From Macrolepiota albuminosa (Eukaryota > Basidiomycota > Agaricomycetes > Agaricales > Agaricaceae): 64,000 bases of DNA. The stretch is from the NCBI GenBank assembly GCA_027475525.1, contig JAMWFC010000085.1:310001-374000 (forward strand), in the 5' to 3' direction. A program made the translations under genes and the position numbers. Numbering within the stretch: position 1 is the stretch's first letter; every line of letters starts with the position of its first letter. Positions 34,240 through 43,953 of this stretch are shown here, one piece after another. The notes under the pieces were generated by a model that had not been told where the DNA came from, made no database searches, and saw only the letters and a list, made by a program, of their open reading frames with translations.

Positions 34240-35700
34240 AGACGTGCTGTATGGTCGCAACAGCGACACGTGAAACTTTGGAACGATGCATCATTCCTGT
34301 AATGCCAGAGGCAGCTCCAACATGTAGTTGGAGGTACTTGGCTCTGCGTCTAGAACGCGGTATGGGCCTACCCTTTTCGGGCAGAGTTTACTCGCCTGAC
34401 CCTTTGGGAGTCTCAGGTTACGCGTTGACAGGTAAACCAACGCTCCTACTGCTATTGGCGGTTCTGCTCGCCTACGGTGATTGGCATTTTTTGCCTGAAA
34501 GACTCGTGCCTCTATGATGGCATCATGCGCCGCCGCAATGTTCTCCAGGGCCTGCCTGGCAAACTTGACAACTCCTTGGTGGGCCACCGTATTAGCATGA
34601 ACTTCGTGGCCGCAATGTTCTCCAGGGCCTGCCTGGCAAACTTGACAACTCCTTGGTGGGCCACCGTATTAGCATGAACTTCGTGCAGCATGGAGGGCAA
34701 GTACCCTCCGTTGAGCTCAAAGGGCGCATACCCTGTCGTATCTGAGATACTCACGTTAATCGCGAACTCAGTGAGTGGACACCAGTCCACCCAGTCTCGT
34801 TGGTCAGGACAAACAACTGCCCTCAGAATCTGGCCTATACTGCAGTTAGCCTGCTCTGTTTGCCCATCCGTTTGAGGATGGAAGGATGTTGACATGAGGA
34901 GTCGCGCTCCTAACAGTTTGTGGAGTTCCCTCTACCATTGAGACGTGAACTTTGAGTCACAATCGCTTACAATGGTACTAGGGCAGCCCATGCACCCTAA
35001 CAATCTCCCTAAGGTAGATCCATGACAGCTCCTTAGCCGTCAGCGTAGTTCACACCGGTATGAGGTGCACCATGCTCATCATGCAGCATATTACCACCCA
35101 GAAGTAATTGAACCCTCTGGACTCAGGAAAGGGACCTACGAAGTCCATTCCAATGGAATCCCAAGGTTTCACCAGCACGGGTAGCTGGTGTAACTTCCTG
35201 GGAGGGGATCCAGGGGGCAACTTTGCCCTCTGACACGCTGTGCATGAGGCGCAGAACTTAGTCACTTCTTGGGCCATACATGGCCACCAATACCATCTCC
35301 GGATGTAGCCCAACGTCCGGGCAGCACCAAAGTGCCCCACCAGTGCATGGGCCTGGTCCAAGACCCGTGTAACAATGGTTTGCGTACAGGGGAGGCAGAC
35401 CACTGCTACCCCTTGACGGTTCTCCGTCATGATCAGTCCACCAGGCTCATGCCTGAACCGAGGATGGTCGTCAGGATTGGCGATTATCTTGGCAAAGAGA
35501 GAATCATCGCCATAGTCCTGCACCACTTCCTTCCGGAAGTCATCGCTGACCAGGCTAGGGGGCTGGGCTGAAGGTAATTCGCCTTCGAGCATCTCTGCCA
35601 GCGTAACGGGCATATCGGGGCGCTCGTGCTCCCCAGTTGATGCTGGGTCCACGACTTCATGCTCCTTGAGCAACTGGGCGGAGAGGTAAATCCTCTTCAT
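34240..35700 (-). pseudogene. Integrase of gypsy element D
   Basis: The zinc-binding HHCC motif is seen as H-ALVGHFG...CASCTACQ near 35330-35220. The catalytic core follows with GMDFVGPF (first Asp), VSDCDSKF (second Asp) and a QTDGQTEQAN region holding the Glu near 34850, then a C-terminal part ending near 34240. A TGA interrupts at 35048-35050 where relatives have Arg (CGA), and a TAG replaces a Trp codon near 34935. The 77-bp duplication at 34532 shifts the frame. Confidence 0.82.
34532..34685. repeat. Exact 77-bp tandem duplication (assembly-type)
   Basis: 77 identical bases in the integrase C-terminal region of element D. Because 77 is not a multiple of three, it creates an artificial frameshift. 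Confidence 0.95.
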
Positions 35701-36330
35701 CAGGGTCTATGCGGCAGTCTGCCTGCACATACTCATGAGGCTCGTGAGCCTCCCCAACTACATCACTCTCAAAGTAGCGTGACAAGCAGTCTGCCACTTT
35801 GTTGAGTTCACCTTTAACATAGGTGATGTCGAACTGGTATCTCGACATGTAGTCTATCCAACGTCGCTGATGCGGCGACAAGTTCACCTGAGTTTTGAAG
35901 AACTCAAGGGCCTTGTGGTCCGTTATGATGTGGATGGGATATCCCATCAGCTTATCCTCCCACTTGAGGAGGGCCTCGAGTATGGCAAGAGTCTCCAGCT
36001 TGTGCACCGCATAGTTTTGCTGGGCCGTCATGAACTTCTTCAACATGAACCCTGCTGGGTGGCACGTCTGCCAGCTGCTTCCCTGACCATACATGGCTCC
36101 GACACCTGTCTTGGACGCATTGCAAATGAGCCATATCAGCTCGTCCCGTCTAGGGTCGATTGGTCGAATCACCGGAGTCTTTGTACAGATCTGTTTGACC
36201 ATCTTGAAGCACCGCTGGTGCAATGGCCTCCAATTGAATGGTGACCCGTTCTGCATCATGGCCATAAGAGGCCCAGTATAGGCTGTGACATTGGGCAAGA
36301 AGCTCGATATATAGTTGACAAGGCCAACGA
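35657..36330 (-). pseudogene. RNase H region of gypsy element D
   Basis: Motifs include the connection segment FNWRPLHQRCFKMVK, LIWLICNASKTGVGAMYGQG (first catalytic Asp replaced by Asn in ICNAS), NYAVHKLETLAILEAL (Glu), IHIITDHKALEFF (Asp) and YVKGELNKVADCLSR. This is the standard RT/RNase H tail of Ty3/gypsy Pol. The D-to-N change would abolish activity. Confidence 0.8.
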
Positions 36331-36458
36331 ATCGTTGGATGTCATTGTAGTTTCAGGGTGTGCACCACTCCCGAATGCGATCAAGCTTGTCCTGATCGGG
36401 GTGGATATCCTGCTCATCTATGACATGCCCTAGGCAGTCTATACTCTGAGCATAAAGC

Positions 36459-37190
36459 TCACAGTTTAAATACGACTCTGAGGTGCTGCTCATGCTCCTC
36501 CATAGAATCCGAGTAGATGAATATATCATCTAAGTAGATGTGCATAAAACGTCCTATTACGTCTCGAAAAATAGAGGTCATTAGCCTCTGGAAGGTGGCA
36601 GGAGCATTACAGTCTCCAATCTGCATTATGTTGCTCGTGAACGTGCCCATGATCGATGCAAATACGGTCTTGGGTACGTCTTCGGTGCGAATGCGCACCT
36701 GCTCGTAAGCGTCAGTAAGATCAATCTTTGAGCGATACTTTGCCTGAGCCACGTCTTCCTGGATCACCTCCTGATCTGGTAAAGGAGTTACATCCTTTAT
36801 GATGTTGTCATTGCGCTGATGTGCATCAAGAGCTGTTTGAAGGGATCCATCCTTCTTTGGGATGCACAATAATGGTGCAGCTTGGGCAGTGGTGCATGGG
36901 GACCACCATTGAGCATTCAAATAGCGATTAGTTTTATCGCGTAGTTGCTCTTGGAGTGCACGCGGGCAGCGCGGCAAGTGGTACTTATATTGCTTGCTCT
37001 TGTCTATGAGATTGATCTCATGGTTCACCTCCCACCATGGCGGGAGCTCCTCCTTGGTCCCTTATATTGCTTGCTCTTGTCTATGAGATTGATCTCATGG
37101 TTCACCTCCCACCATGGCGGGAGCTCCTCCTTGGTCCTGTTGACCATGTCGGCAAATTCTTCTTGTCATTGCTGATGCAACCAAGGTATA
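36459..37190 (-). pseudogene. Reverse transcriptase of gypsy element D
   Basis: Visible motifs are AAPLLCIPKKDGSLQTALD, YRSKIDLTDAYEQVRI, APATFQRLM and the catalytic box YLDDIFIYS (near 36545-36515). The protein is cut by a TGA near 37165-37167 (CAA TGA CAA, likely from CGA) and by the 77-bp duplication at 36984-37137. It continues into RNase H to the left. Confidence 0.85.
36984..37137. repeat. Exact 77-bp tandem duplication (assembly-type)
   Basis: 77 identical bases in the fingers region of the RT of element D. Removing one copy rejoins the reading frame. Confidence 0.95.
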
Positions 37191-37996
37191 TCTTCCTCAC
37201 GAAGGCTTGTCGCCTTCTGCTTCCCCTTCATATGCACTGGGGGAAGTACTTCCACCATCTCTGAGGGTGGCCGAGGTGGCGGTGCATATTGCTCACGCAT
37301 TGCGAGCACCCAATTGACACTGTCATTGGGTATATGTAGTCTCAGTGGAGAACCCGCTGCCACTGCCTTATAAGCCACGAGGCTTTTCCCCTCATGTACA
37401 AGTGAGTACGCTACGGACACCTCGTCTGAGGCTGGCTGGCAATACGCTGGTTTGATGGTCATCTGTCTCTGGTGCGCATTTTGCACACACGTGGCTGCCA
37501 CCAGGTCGTTCCACTCTTGCGGCATTCGGGGGTCGTATGCCCAGTCATACTCTGGCAGGGGTGCTGGTCGCTCCCATAGGGACCGTGTGTCCCCCTCTCC
37601 TGAGGCTTCCGCCTCTCAGATGCTGTCTCTCAAGTCATCCAACTTGATTCGTGAGGATGTAGGTGGACATACATCCACTGAGTCCTCCCATTGTCTCGCC
37701 TTTCGATGGTGCTTGTCTGGAGGCTTTGCGCCTCGAATATCAGGAGCAATTATTTGCTCGTTGCTCCCCTTGGAGGCTTGATACTCCTCCTCGCTCATCA
37801 TCACCACGTTGTGGTCTGCGCTCAGTCCAGGCATAGCCTGCACTTCCTCCTCCACATCCTCCACCGCTGGCACTCTGCGCCGGCCAAGTCATGGAGACTC
37901 CTTGCGTTTCTCCATAGTGCGATGACATCGCAGACGATTATCAGTGTTGTCTGCTGTAGCTCGTTTGGCTGAGATCACTTTCCCATTCACTAGTAC

Positions 37997-38370
37997 CTAA
38001 CAGTGGTCAAAGTCTAATATGACTTTGTTACGCCGCATAAATGGCATTCCCAGTATCATATCGTAGCGATCAAAGTTCACTACATCCATGTATTTCCGGC
38101 TACGTGAGCCCAGTGTTTGGACAGTCACATTTGTTCCATACTGCACCATGGCTCGGCTTCCTACGGTGCCCAGCTGTAACGCCAATGGCGTATCCAACTC
38201 CTGCACGGATATTCCGTACACATGGGCAAACTGGGGTGTTATGCCCAATGTAGTACTCCCAGAGTCCCATACAACTCCTGCACGGATATTCCGTACACAT
38301 GGGCAAACTGGGGTGTTATGCCCAATGTAGTACTCCCAGAGTCCCATAGGTCCATGCCTTGTGGCCATCT
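37997..38370 (-). pseudogene. Aspartic protease of gypsy element D
   Basis: WDSGSTTLGITPQFAHVYG carries the D-S-G active-site motif of retropepsins, followed by YDMILGMPFM, the usual second motif. The frame is broken at its start by the 77-bp duplication 38195-38348; without it the domain follows directly on the Gag end. Confidence 0.75.
38195..38348. repeat. Exact 77-bp tandem duplication (assembly-type)
   Basis: 77 identical bases around the protease active site of element D, producing two apparent copies of the motif region. Confidence 0.95.
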
Positions 38371-38399
38371 ACATCCACATACGAGACCAGGCACTCCTT

Positions 38400-40900
38400 G
38401 TCTGCCCGTTTCAATGTAGGGCGCTGCAAAGTGCCCTCCGCATGACGAAGAGTCACCTTCTTCATCCGAACCACATTATTCTTTTTGGGATCATTCGTAG
38501 ACGGCCAATCCGTCATTGCCGCTAGGCACTTGGAGTCGCTGTTGCGACTGTAGTACTTGTTGTCGTAGACGTCGTCATATACGTCGACTGTGACATACTC
38601 CTCCCCCTCCACGACCACACTCTTAGGCTCGGCGCCCAATGCCTCCTCTGGGGGCTCCTGGTCATTTGTGGGGTGCTCTGCCTCAGACTCGGCAGATACG
38701 TCTCCATCACTCCCACTCGCGGCTCCAGTATGTGCAGCTCGAAGGTGGGCGCAGGGTGTATACCCCTTCCTCGGGGCTCCCAGCTTTGCAGGGCAGTTGG
38801 TAGCATAGTGGCCTGGTTGGCCACATGCGAAACAAGTCCCCATCTGCCCTGGCGGGTTGGCCGGCTTGAAGTCTGGCCTTGGTTTAGGACGTTCTCCATC
38901 CAGCGCCCGCTCTGGGCGTGGGCGGCTCTGCCCTCGGTTCACAGCAGGGGTTCTGCATACCACAAACCGCGTGTTGTGGTCATGATCCAAATCGGCCTTC
39001 TTGGCCAAGAAGGTCCCCACATGCTGACACCGTGAGGGTGTCCCAGCAGGCGGTAGTCGCCTGGTTCCCCCTTTGTGTCCACTCCGATGTTCGTAGTGGT
39101 TAGCAGTCTTCAGGGACTGCTCATACCTGATGGCATATGCCACAAACTCTTCCACATCGTTGACTTCTGGGGACAGTCTGTCCTCACATATCAGATAGCG
39201 GCGCATGTCCGCTGGAATGCCATCCAAGAATGTTTTGAGCATTGTATACCCGTCCAGGTATACTGCCATATTCTGGGCATGGTCGTTAAGGGTATCATAG
39301 AACCCTTGCACTCCCAACTTCTCGGTGTACTTGGTGGACTGGAAGTCCCGCCTCGCATCCTGGAGTGTTGAGGGGTGCACAAATCGATTGTACAGTCCTG
39401 TAAGGACTCCTTTGAACATTGGACCTGGTTGACGTGCAGTACTGCCTGTCGAAACCACCCCATGGCCTCTCTGGCCAAGAACTCAGGAAGAACAAAGATT
39501 CATTCTTGTTCCATACGGTCACCTCCGTATAAGCACATGGCGAGATGGGTGCATACATCCATCGCCCAATCTTCCAGGTCGCTGAACTTGGATGTGCCTG
39601 TATAGGCGCGAATATGCCTACTGTCTGCTTTATGCAGCTTCACCCCATCTGGTAACCGTAAGGTTACACCCAGGGCATCATCAACTACTCGATGCAGGCG
39701 ATCGTGCATGGCTTCACGATGCATTCGGATGGCCTCCCGCTGACCCGGGGATCTAGTCGCCAAATCAGCGGCATGGGGAAGTGACTTCCCTCATCCACCC
39801 TGCGGAGGGTGTCCCGAGCCTCCTCGACTGTGGGCATAATTGCCCTCGTCTCAAGGAGTCGACCTAGGGCTGTCATCCCGGCCATTACCAGGGGCATCAC
39901 GTCTTGTGGCGCCATCTCAATTGAGGAAGTCTCCTCGATCATGATTGTTGCACCGCCCTGAAACTGGAGAAGCTTGATTCTCCTGACCCTGCATGATAAA
40001 TTGACGACACATCTCGTCAATGGGCTTAGTGCCCTCAAATACGATGCCCTGATTGTCAATAAGGGACTGTCCCTTAGTCCTGAGGTCGCCATTGTGCATA
40101 CATTGATATGCGACTCTGTCGCTCAACGTTTCCACCATGGGCACGCATGGCATTACAGATGCCTCGCTCTCCACCTTGAGCATGGGACTATCGTGCCCAT
40201 CTGGACCTGACATATCTGTCCTACGGTCTTGGTTACGCATGTGTGGGGGCTCCTCACGCCACTCTTGTCCTGCTGGAGTATAGAAAGTACTCACTGGTCT
40301 TACTTTGGGCACTTCCTGCACCCGTGCTAGTGCCTCCACTAGCTCGATTCCAACGTCTTGATTGCGCCGTGCTGAGCATTCCTTGGACGTGTAGCTCCAG
40401 GGGGTTGAGGCCCCCAATTGCCGTGTGGCCTTCCGCTGCACATACATTTGCAGCTCCATAGTGAGCACTCTCACCATCAAATCAGTATATTTTGTACTGA
40501 ATACATTGGGCACTTCGTGCCCTTGTCGCCTAAGTGCTACTATATGTGCTGATGCGTAGCGCTCGAGTCGTGCTTGGGTGGTGTATTTCATCACCTCTGG
40601 GTGCAAGTCCCAGAACACCTGCAAGCGCATGGTGTACGCAGTTTTCAGCTGCTGTTCATCTGCTCCAGCGTCGTTGTCACTTGACGACTCCATCACCTCC
40701 TCTGGAAGCTCTACAACCTCTGGAGCTTCCTCCACTGCTGGTGTGTGCGGGAATTGGTTTTCCGCATGGGATACTTCAGGCCTTGCAGCCTCCTCCAGTA
40801 CCTCTTCTTCCGCTATTTTAGAAGGCATTGAGCCCGCGGTGGACTGCCTGGTCCCACTACTCTGGCTTGGAGGGAGGGCTCTCCCAGTCCGTACTAACAA
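38400..40900 (-). pseudogene. Gag of gypsy element D
   Basis: Successive frames (40900-39917, 40092-39685, 39763-39500, 39458-38316) give an N-terminal acidic/helical region (first ATG at about 40828, GSMPSKIAEEEV), a capsid-like part (GVLTGLYNRFVHP, FLDGIPADMRRYL) and a CCHC zinc knuckle CFACGQPGHYATNC at 38834-38793, then an acidic linker toward the protease. At least three frameshifts and a stop separate the pieces. The long open frame upstream of 40828 has no ATG. Confidence 0.8.
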
Positions 40901-41326
40901 CTCGGTGTCTCCTGGGGCACCATAGGCGCCTTTTGACTATCAGCCGTCCTCAGGGGGCCCTTTTGAAGCTAACCAGCTAGACCATCACAGTCCTCCTGGC
41001 AACTGCGTAACTGGGGGAGTTAATCCCCCTGGCATCTTGTCCTGGAGACGTTGCTGACCGTCCTGCTGTGAGCTTTCAGCTCTCTGGGCCTCGCTTTCAT
41101 TTCCGGCCAGGTCGGTGCGTGTCTGCTGGGTCTCCCCATAGGTCGTGGGCATTCTGCCCGCCATCAGTAAAAACTGCAGGTATAGGATTACTCATCGATT
41201 TCCTGTTTGAAATTTGCATGGTGTGGCTGTGCAAGAAGCTCGCGAAGCTGATAGAGTTCTGTCAACGAACTCAGCAACTGATGTTGGATGCTAGGCAATA
41301 GATCCTAGCTGGCGGATTCAAAAAAA

Positions 41327-41562
41327 TGTAACGAAGTTACAGGAATTGTGAGCTTAAAGTTCACACTGCACAGAATCAGACCAGTCCGGTCTATTGACTA
41401 TGTAGTATAAACACAAAATAAGCTGCTTGATAAGCAGCATATGTATGTATATATATGGTAAAGTAATTAATATATTAATATTATATTATAATAATTATAA
41501 TATAATATCTACTACAGTAAGTAAAGCTATGTGGCCAACGCCACATAGCGGACTACGCTACA
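41327..41562 (-). repeat. 5' LTR of gypsy element D
   Basis: 236 bp, TGTAACGAAGTTACA...GCTACA, followed by the duplicated target GTTTT. It is the promoter LTR for the minus-strand genes. The internal sequence next to it (GGCGGATTCAAAAAAA on the plus strand) does not match a common tRNA primer site. Confidence 0.92.
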
Positions 41563-41567
41563 GTTTT

Positions 41568-42398
41568 GCACCATTTTGCTCCACGGTTCTTGCTTGACAT
41601 TGCCATCATTCATGACCACTTCCATGACCAACCTTCCAGCCTCTATTCACCCTGTGCATCTGTTCTGTCTGGCCCAGAATATGGAAATCTCTGTTGTGGT
41701 GCCTCTGGCTGGTACCTCCTTATATGCACTTGCATGGTGCACAAGAATATTTCATATACATTATTTCTGGTGGATTTGACTCTCATTCACCATCACCATA
41801 TCATTCTTGCCATCGATTCATATGCACCTCACACTTGCTTTCTGCAGTGTTTATCTGGGCTGACCATGAGATCCTCAATCTGAGGAGACCTTTGGTGTAA
41901 TTCAAAGGGGTTAGGACTTCCATGTCTGTTCAATTGAGTTGATGTGACTACTAGCCATTAGGACCAATCTCACCCCACCCCATCCATATCCCACCATCAT
42001 CTCTCATCTCTTGTGCTTGCCCCACTAGTTCATGCTCAGTTATAGGTGACCCATTAGAGCATCTTGAACTGAGGCTGATAACTGTATGGCTGTCTTTCTA
42101 TTGGTGTATAAGCATCAGGACTTCTATTTCCTCCTACCTACCCTGCACCTTCCACCCTGCATCTATTCATGCTCTCTTGGTTCTTCCTTTTTTTAGAGAG
42201 GGGAAAGAATATGGACCCCAGGACAAATTTTGGAAGGGTGCATAGCAGGGGAGGACATAATGACTATATGGAATGGAGGACAACTCAACTATGTGAATGA
42301 ACAGGGCATACGATGAAGAAGTGCAGCATGGAATGAGCCAACTGTAGGAAAATTTTTTTCTCTTCTGTCAGATTGGGATCCAATCTCGAAGAGGGGTA
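41568..42398. other. Interior of element C, right part
   Basis: No coding region recognised. It continues the C interior interrupted by element D and ends in a purine tract before the C right LTR. Confidence 0.55.
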
Positions 42399-42944
42399 TG
42401 TAATGGAGCAGGCTATTACAGCCTATGTTTGGTCACACTTAGCACAGCCACTCTTTAGTCTTTATACTTTACCATCATCCCTATGCTTGTGTAGTCACCA
42501 TTCTATCTATAAAACTGAGTTTTATGCACTTGGGACACTTAAGAATTCAAGTACTCACCAAAACCTCATAACTATGTTACAGTTGGCTTCTGGGGCCTCT
42601 GAAGCATGGAAAACAACTGTACAGTACAACAAAACCTTAAAGACTCAAAAATTGCCTAAACAAACAAGTGCACAAACAAGGCAGAAAAACTCCAGACTTT
42701 AGAGGTTGAAAAGGCAAACTCTGGCTTATATAAGTGGTCTGAAAGCAGTACTGAAGAGCCCACACTTGTCTGAATGATAGCTAAAGAACCAGAGCACCTC
42801 AAGGGCTAAGAATAGTACCAATAGATAGTGTTAAAAGAGTAGAAGCAGTAAGATAAAAGAATGACAGCAGACATAAGAGAATGAATAAAGAGAGGATGAA
42901 GGAATGAAGAGTGAAAGCAGAAAGAAATGAGGAGTCCCCTGACA

Positions 42945-43420
42945 TTATCTAGACCTTTGTATAGGAATCTATACAGAGTTATTATCAGTATTGATACCTT
43001 AGTCTCATACAAGTGACTATATTGGGAACTGTACCTATATCAGTATTGATACTGTCAGTATATAGTCAGTTACTCAGAGATATAAGGTAATTTAAGTTGC
43101 TCACCCTCACTCAGTCTTGTATAAGTGACTGAGGATGTTGTATTTACATGTCCAATTATATATGTTATTTTGTCCATTGTAATGTGAAAGGGTATGGTGC
43201 CTTGGCCCATCATAGTGTGAAGAGTACCTGTCACAATGTGAAAAGTGGTTCCTGGCTCGGCATTTTTAATGTTTGTCATGGTCAAGTCACACCATACTCC
43301 AATAGAGAATTCTGCAAGAAAATATTTGGTCAACTATAATACTTCATAGGTATTACTGCAAGAGTTTACTGTGCTTGACACACTCTGGCTCTCCAGTATT
43401 TTAAGCTTCTTCTGCTCATA
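42945..43420. other. Paired-hairpin LTR remnant right of the nested stack
   Basis: A half-hairpin at 42997-43018 (loop tcatacaagt) is followed at 43110-43133 by CTCAGTC / GACTGAG with the related loop ttgtataagt. A TATCAGTATTGATAC direct repeat precedes each. This is the same architecture as the LTRs at 14.2 and 14.9 kb. No gene. Confidence 0.5.
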
Positions 43421-43953
43421 ACAAGGCATTGATCTTCAAGTTCTCACAGGTGCACGTGACGTTACGTTCCCCCACGGAGTAATCCTCTCCGCAGAAGTTA
43501 AGGGCAGGGCAATCGGTTGCCTAGATAAATTTATTGCTCACAGGTGCCATTTTAGCCTCGCGTGCCAACAAACAAACAGTTTTGCCGATGCCACTCTGGC
43601 GTCGTGCCGAGTACCTGCCAGAGGTGAGTGTTTTACATTAGTTCTCGCTCATTGAAGTTCTGGATTTTTCTGTTTTCTATGGTGGTCTTTCTTGTCGCGC
43701 TGGTGAAACTAATGACCTTTCTATTGACCACCTGACCGGATGACCACTTGTTCGTCAACCAGACTAAACATAAGTTTCTTTCCCTCCGTTCTCAGGCCTA
43801 ATCCTGATGGAACCATCTTTATGCAAATGAATCCCATGCCTGTGATCTTGGATGATGAAATAGAATAGAATGCGTATCACATGGAATGACTATGATAATC
43901 GCCAAAGGTATAAATAAGACTATGTTATCACTTCCTCTGTTTCTACTGACAAC

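Larger units (their letters stand above)
30645..41562 (-). mobile_element. Ty3/gypsy retrotransposon D with an extra 3' ORF, TSD GTTTT
   Basis: The LTRs are 30645-30957 (3' side; 236 bp once a 77-bp duplication is removed) and 41327-41562 (5' side, 236 bp). GTTTT flanks both ends (30640-30644, 41563-41567). On the minus strand the order is gag (about 40830-38400), protease, RT, RNase H and integrase (ending near 34240), then about 2.9 kb of further coding sequence before the 3' LTR. All genes carry stops or frameshifts, and four of the breaks are the period-77 duplications. The RT-RNase H-integrase order is that of Ty3/gypsy. Confidence 0.92.
25980..42581 (+). mobile_element. Noncoding LTR element C, itself hit by two gypsy elements
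   Basis: Its LTRs are 25980-26159 (180 bp) and 42399-42581 (183 bp), TGTAATRRAGCAGGC...ATTACA, flanked by GTTGG on both sides. A purine tract GAAGAGGGGTA precedes the right LTR, so the element reads rightward. Without the inserted elements B and D it is about 1.97 kb and shows no gag or pol, making it a non-autonomous (TRIM/LARD-like) element. Its interior carries at least three related units of 100-190 bp (near 30210, 30388 and 30550) built on TTGCACC, GGCAATATCT, GCACTGYTTGCCT and CAGTGCTTTC words. Confidence 0.82.
25822..42944 (+). mobile_element. Family-A LTR split in two by a 16.6-kb nested stack
   Basis: The left part is 25822-25979 (158 bp) and the right part is 42587-42944 (358 bp); together they give 516 bp, matching the 519-bp intact copy at 18347. 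The outer flanks TTATT (25817-25821) and TTATC (42945-42949) agree 4/5. The interruption carries GTTGG at both ends (25975-25979 and 42582-42586), which proves that LTR element C landed inside this LTR. Confidence 0.88.
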
